A stretch of 64,000 nucleotides of DNA from CAZABC01 sp964483405 (lineage in GTDB: Bacteria; Chloroflexota; Limnocylindria; Limnocylindrales; CSP1-4): the NCBI GenBank assembly GCA_964483405.1, contig CAZABC010000001.1, positions 186,001 through 250,000 on the forward strand. The letters run 5' to 3'. Positions 60,756 through 64,000 of this stretch are shown here, in pieces (the first letter of the stretch is position 1; each line of letters begins with the position of its first letter). The position numbers and the translations under genes are program-made. The notes under the pieces are model-generated. The model had not been told where the DNA came from, searched no databases, and worked only from the letters and a program-made list of their open reading frames with translations.

Positions 60756-60781
60756 ATGATAGAACGCCGACGGCCGTCGGC
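60756..60781 (-). promoter_or_regulatory. TATCAT -10-like box with adjoining 16-base palindrome
   Basis: TATCAT at 60756-60761. The perfect palindrome GCCGACGGCCGTCGGC at 60766-60781 covers the spacer and part of the -35 position, so it is placed as an operator would be for the receiver-ParA gene. It could alternatively be a hairpin after the SPFH gene; there is no T-run. Confidence 0.35.
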
Positions 60782-60858
60782 CCATCATCCCCCGGAGGTC
60801 CGGGCCCCGACGGGACCCCGGAGCCAGGCCGAGCCGCCGGCCAGCAGACGGCCAGCGG

Positions 60859-61794
60859 TCACGCCCCGGACGGCGGCAGGTCGGACGGGAGACCGCGGGG
60901 GGCCGAGCGGTCGGTGCTCTGGGCCATCGCCGCCCCGGCGTACGCGACGAGCGGCTCGAGGAAGCTCGTGAACTCGACCGGGATGACGTACTTCGTCGCG
61001 GGGCTGTTGCCGAGCGTCTTGAGGGCCTCCAGGTACTGGATCGCCATCGTCTTCTGGTCGACCACGGCGGCCGCCCGGAAGATCCGCTCGAGCGCCTCGC
61101 TGAAGCCCTCGGCCCGGAGGATCGCCGCCTGGCGATCGCCCTCGGCCTTGAGGATCTCGGACTGCTTCTGGCCCTCGGCCACGTTGATCGCGCTCTGGCG
61201 CTGGCCCTCGGATTCGGTGATGACGGCGCGCCGCGTCCGCTCCGCGGACAGCTGCCGGTTCATCGCGTCCTGGACGTCGCGCGGCGGGGTGATCTCGCGG
61301 ATCTCGACGGTCGTGACCTTGCCACCCCAGCGCTCGGTGACCTCGTCGAGCTTGGTCCTGAGGATCTCGTTGATCTGCTCGCGCCGCGACAGGACCTCGT
61401 CGAGGAGGATGTCGCCGACCACGGCGCGAAGGGTCGTCGTCGCGACGCCGACGAGGGCACCGGCGAAGTTCGCGACGTTGACCTGGCTCTTGAGCGGGTC
61501 GCTGATCTTCCAGTAGATGAGGAAATCGATGCTGATCGGCGCGTTGTCCTTGGTGATGTTGGTCTGGCTGGGGACCTCGATGAACTGCTCGCGCAGGTCG
61601 ACCTTGACCGGCCGGTCGACGATCGGGATGAGGAACCGCAGGCCCGGCTCGCGGACGAGGCCATCGTTCGTCCTGCCCAGCCGGAAGACGACCATCTTCT
61701 CGTACTGCTGCACGACCCTGACCGACAGGTACAGGATCACGAGCACGACCACCAGCACGAAGGCGAGGGTGGCCAGGGCGACAGCCCATTCCAT
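60859..61794 (-). CDS. SPFH/stomatin-like membrane protein (QmcA-type)
   Basis: 311 residues. One N-terminal membrane helix (about 3-24), the SPFH domain with QYEKMVVFRLGRT, GLRFLIPIVDR and VDLREQFIEVP, a coiled coil rich in Glu/Gln/Ala (AEGQKQSEILKAEGDRQAAI), and a short tail. Shine-Dalgarno AAGGAG is seven bases upstream. It follows an NfeD-family gene by 15 bases; the two families commonly pair in membrane microdomains or proteolysis. Confidence 0.9.
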   Translation of the reverse strand: MEWAVALATLAFVLVVVLVILYLSVRVVQQYEKMVVFRLGRTNDGLVREPGLRFLIPIVDRPVKVDLREQFIEVPSQTNITKDNAPISIDFLIYWKISDPLKSQVNVANFAGALVGVATTTLRAVVGDILLDEVLSRREQINEILRTKLDEVTERWGGKVTTVEIREITPPRDVQDAMNRQLSAERTRRAVITESEGQRQSAINVAEGQKQSEILKAEGDRQAAILRAEGFSEALERIFRAAAVVDQKTMAIQYLEALKTLGNSPATKYVIPVEFTSFLEPLVAYAGAAMAQSTDRSAPRGLPSDLPPSGA

Positions 61795-61809
61795 GGCGGC
61801 TCCTTCAGG

Positions 61810-63159
61810 CTACGGCGCCCCGGCGTCGGGCGCGGGCTCCACGATGGCGGTGAGGCCGTCGAAGCGACGGACCCGGACGAGGGTGCCGCGCGGCAGCGGC
61901 TTCTCGTCCTCGGTGCGGGCGGTCCACTCCTCGCCCGCGGCGTAGATCGAGCCGAGCGGATCGAGCGGCCGGCGGACCTCGCCGATCACGCCCGCCTCGA
62001 CGGGGACCCCGACCGTGCCAGGCGAGCCGCGCATGCGGCGGCTGCGGATCGCGGCGATCGTCACGAGACCCATCAGGATCCCGATGGTCCCGACGACGGT
62101 CGCGATGACGGGATACGCGACGGCGACGTCGGGCCCGGCGGGCGTGCCGGGCTCGGTGTACAGGGCGAACGCGCCGAGGGTGATGCAGATCAGCCCACCG
62201 ACCGTCAGCAACCCATGGCTCGTCACCGTCGGCTCCAGCGCGAGCAGGACGAGGCCGAGCCCGATGAGCAGCAGGCCCGCGACGTTGAGCGGCAGGCTGC
62301 CGAAGCCGATGAAGGCGAGGACGATCGCGAGGGCCCCGATGATGCCGGTCACGAAGTTCGGGTTCTGGAGCTCGAAGAAGAGCCCGTAGAGGCCGATCGT
62401 GAACAGGATGAAGGCGATGTTCGGGTCGGACAGGAGGTGGAGGAGCGACTGGAACGGGTTCATCGGCAGCTCGACGATCGGCGCCCCGGTCAGCTCCAGG
62501 GTCACCTCGGCGCCGTTCACCACGACGACCTCGCCGTCGGCCTGGGCGCGGACGCTCTCGAGCGTCGGAGCGAGGCCGTCGACGGCACCGGCGGCGACCG
62601 CCTCGCTGGCCGGGAACGAGGCCGCCTCCTCCACGGTCGAGACGGCCCAGTCGACCGGCCGGCCGCGCTCCTCGGCGATCGCCGTGATCGAGGCGATCGC
62701 GTCGTTGAGGACCTTGTCGCCGAGGGTGCCCTCGATGTCCTCGCCACCGGACCCGACCGGCGACGCCGCCCCGATGTTCGTCCCCGGGGCCATGTAGGCG
62801 AGGTTGGCCGCGAGGGTGATGAACGTGCCGGCCGACGCGGCCTTGGCGCCCGGCGGCCCGACCCAGACGATCGTCGGCAGCGGCGGGTCGAGCAGGCTCC
62901 GGACGATGTCGGAGGTCGCGTCGAGACTGCCGCCCGGCGTGTCGAGCTCGATGATCGCGGCCACGGCACCGTCCGCGGCAGCCCGGTCGAGCCCGCCCTC
63001 GATGTAGCCCGCCATGACGTTGTCGACGACCCCGGTCGTCGGCAGGACGACGATCGCACCGGAGCGCTCCTCGGCGGTCGACCCGCAGGCGGCGATGACC
63101 AGGCCGGCGAGCCCGACCAGGAACGCGAGCCGCGGGAGCATCCGGATGCGACGGGGCAT
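61810..63159 (-). CDS. NfeD/ClpP-class membrane serine protease, lipoprotein-like
   Basis: 449 residues. The signal has a lipobox LVIAAC with Cys25. The ClpP-like protease domain carries S109 in KAASAGTFI and K149 in GDKVLND, the Ser-Lys dyad of the family. Four to five membrane helices follow, and a C-terminal OB-fold NfeD domain (GVIGEVRRPLDPLG; PLPRGTLVRVRRFDG). ATG 63159 is supported by Shine-Dalgarno GGAGG. Pairs with the SPFH gene downstream. Confidence 0.9.
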   Translation of the reverse strand: MPRRIRMLPRLAFLVGLAGLVIAACGSTAEERSGAIVVLPTTGVVDNVMAGYIEGGLDRAAADGAVAAIIELDTPGGSLDATSDIVRSLLDPPLPTIVWVGPPGAKAASAGTFITLAANLAYMAPGTNIGAASPVGSGGEDIEGTLGDKVLNDAIASITAIAEERGRPVDWAVSTVEEAASFPASEAVAAGAVDGLAPTLESVRAQADGEVVVVNGAEVTLELTGAPIVELPMNPFQSLLHLLSDPNIAFILFTIGLYGLFFELQNPNFVTGIIGALAIVLAFIGFGSLPLNVAGLLLIGLGLVLLALEPTVTSHGLLTVGGLICITLGAFALYTEPGTPAGPDVAVAYPVIATVVGTIGILMGLVTIAAIRSRRMRGSPGTVGVPVEAGVIGEVRRPLDPLGSIYAAGEEWTARTEDEKPLPRGTLVRVRRFDGLTAIVEPAPDAGAP

Positions 63160-63179
63160 CGTCGACCTCCTCCGGCCCA

Positions 63180-63770
63180 TCATCGCACGCGTCCGTCGCG
63201 GATGGCCCCTGCCAGAAGTCGACTCCACGTCTCGGTCCGGTCGAGCTCGGCGAGGACCTCGTCGAGCGTGGCGAAGCGACCGCTCAGCTTGTCGGTCTCG
63301 CGGACGGCGACGGCTCGCCCGGCAGCGTCGGCGACGTAGACCGCGCCGAGGTGGACCCGGCCGACGTCGGTCGTGTCGTCGTTGAGGAACCCGACCAGGC
63401 GGAAGTCGGGCAGGAAGTCGGCGACGAGCTCCTCGCGCCACTCCCGCCGCAGCCCGCCGGCGAGGTCGACGTCGCCCGGGTTGAGGTGGCCGCCGACCCC
63501 GATCGACCACAGGTCGTGGAGCCGGGCGTCGCCGCCGGCCCGCGTCCGGCGCATGTGGAAGATCGCCGGCCCGTCGCGCAGGACGAGGTACGGGATCACC
63601 TGCTTGAACGACGGGTCGCGCTCCATCGCCGCCCGGGGCTCGAACCGGCCGTCGCGCTCGATCGCGGCGAGGATCGGCGCGGTCTCGCTCGTCCGCAGTC
63701 CATACCAGCCGGGGTCGCCCATCACGCGCGCCCGCGGGACGACGAGGACGCGCTCCCCCGTCTCGCTCAC
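63180..63770 (-). CDS. Nudix-fold hydrolase with a modified Nudix box
   Basis: 196 residues. An N-terminal extension (about 1-55) precedes a Nudix-like domain (VIPYLVLRDGPAIFHMRR; SIGVGGHLNPGD; LRREWREELV). The box keeps REWREEL but the first conserved Glu is Asp and the spacing is one longer than GX5EX7REUXEE. Substrate unknown; catalysis may be altered. The GTG start overlaps the tyrA stop as GTGA. Confidence 0.75.
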   Translation of the reverse strand: MSETGERVLVVPRARVMGDPGWYGLRTSETAPILAAIERDGRFEPRAAMERDPSFKQVIPYLVLRDGPAIFHMRRTRAGGDARLHDLWSIGVGGHLNPGDVDLAGGLRREWREELVADFLPDFRLVGFLNDDTTDVGRVHLGAVYVADAAGRAVAVRETDKLSGRFATLDEVLAELDRTETWSRLLAGAIRDGRVR

Positions 63771-64000
63771 CGGGGGCCGCGCTCGTCGTCCGCCGCCCGG
63801 AGCCGCTCGCGGGCGGCCGCGAGCCGGTCGCGGAGCGCATCCTCGCCCGCCGTGCCCTCGAGCAGGGCGAGCCAGGCGTCCACGGTGGCTCGGAGCGTCC
63901 GGAGCGCGGCCGCCGTCTCGTCGGCGTTCGTCGCGAGCATCGCCGCGCCCATCGACGGGTCGCCCCTCGCGAGCCGGGTCATCCCCGCCCAGCCCGAGGC
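63767..64000 (-). CDS. tyrA: Probable prephenate dehydrogenase, C-terminal part only
   Basis: The last 77 residues are visible; the gene continues beyond the right edge. ASGWAGMTRLARGDPSMGAA followed by MLATNADETAAALR matches the helical C-terminal domain of TyrA (prephenate to hydroxyphenylpyruvate, tyrosine synthesis). The NAD-binding domain lies outside the window, so the call rests on this short segment. Confidence 0.7.
   Translation of the reverse strand, partial: ASGWAGMTRLARGDPSMGAAMLATNADETAAALRTLRATVDAWLALLEGTAGEDALRDRLAAARERLRAADDERGPR

Overview
The window is a very GC-rich bacterial chromosome segment that looks like ordinary core genome: no rRNA, tRNA, CRISPR, insertion sequence or prophage is visible. 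Gene content and style suggest a high-GC Chloroflexota, plausibly of the Limnocylindria type. The reasons are bacterial-type EF-P with an Arg tip, a MurE lacking the canonical diaminopimelate motif, FtsA-like plus 'baseplate-J-like' membrane genes beside ruvX and mltG, and heavy use of GTG starts with 4-base GTGA/ATGA overlaps. The taxon is an inference; no marker gene was compared.

Layout. (1) About 1-11.3 kb, leftward: tlyA-nadK-recN-xerD, a PH/SHOCT membrane protein, a site-2 protease, an HD hydrolase, scpA-scpB-rluB, an ABC-2 exporter pair and a cut-off cmk. (2) 11.3-25.5 kb, leftward: alaS, an FtsA-like ATPase, a baseplate-J-like membrane protein, ruvX, mltG, an Xaa-Pro peptidase, efp, xseA, a 46-residue membrane protein missed by simple ORF cut-offs, xseB and dxs. 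(3) 25.8-32.9 kb: a Tat-exported repeat protein (rightward); typA, iscS, mnmA and two small membrane proteins (leftward); and a MobA-like protein with an anchored alpha/beta hydrolase (rightward). (4) 32.9-37.5 kb: an EamA transporter, aspS and hisS (leftward) and a DsrE-like protein (rightward). (5) 37.6-41.9 kb, rightward: a one-carbon/corrinoid module of a RACo-like activator, a MetF with a Cys-rich C-terminal domain, and a pterin-binding methyltransferase. (6) 41.9-54.2 kb, leftward: topA-xerC-murJ-femAB-femAB-murE chained by stop/start overlaps, then rel, a small membrane protein and a DUF1638 protein that converges on the C1 module. (7) 54.4-64 kb, leftward: a small unknown protein, a CAP-domain surface protein, comM-dprA, a receiver-ParA (CpaE-like) fusion, an SPFH/NfeD pair, a Nudix protein and a cut-off tyrA.

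How it works together: the window is dominated by information processing (recN, ruvX, xseAB, topA, xerC/xerD, scpAB, dprA, comM), translation (alaS, aspS, hisS, efp, typA, tlyA, rluB, mnmA) and wall or envelope building (mltG, murE, murJ, two FemAB, FtsA-like). The most distinctive metabolic island is the corrinoid activation and methyl-transfer module.

A recurring sequence signal is the most useful overall result. Genes that open a transcription unit either have a Shine-Dalgarno sequence or have a TAnnnT-like -10 hexamer 6-10 bases before the start codon. This points to widespread leaderless or near-leaderless transcripts and helps choose several GTG starts.
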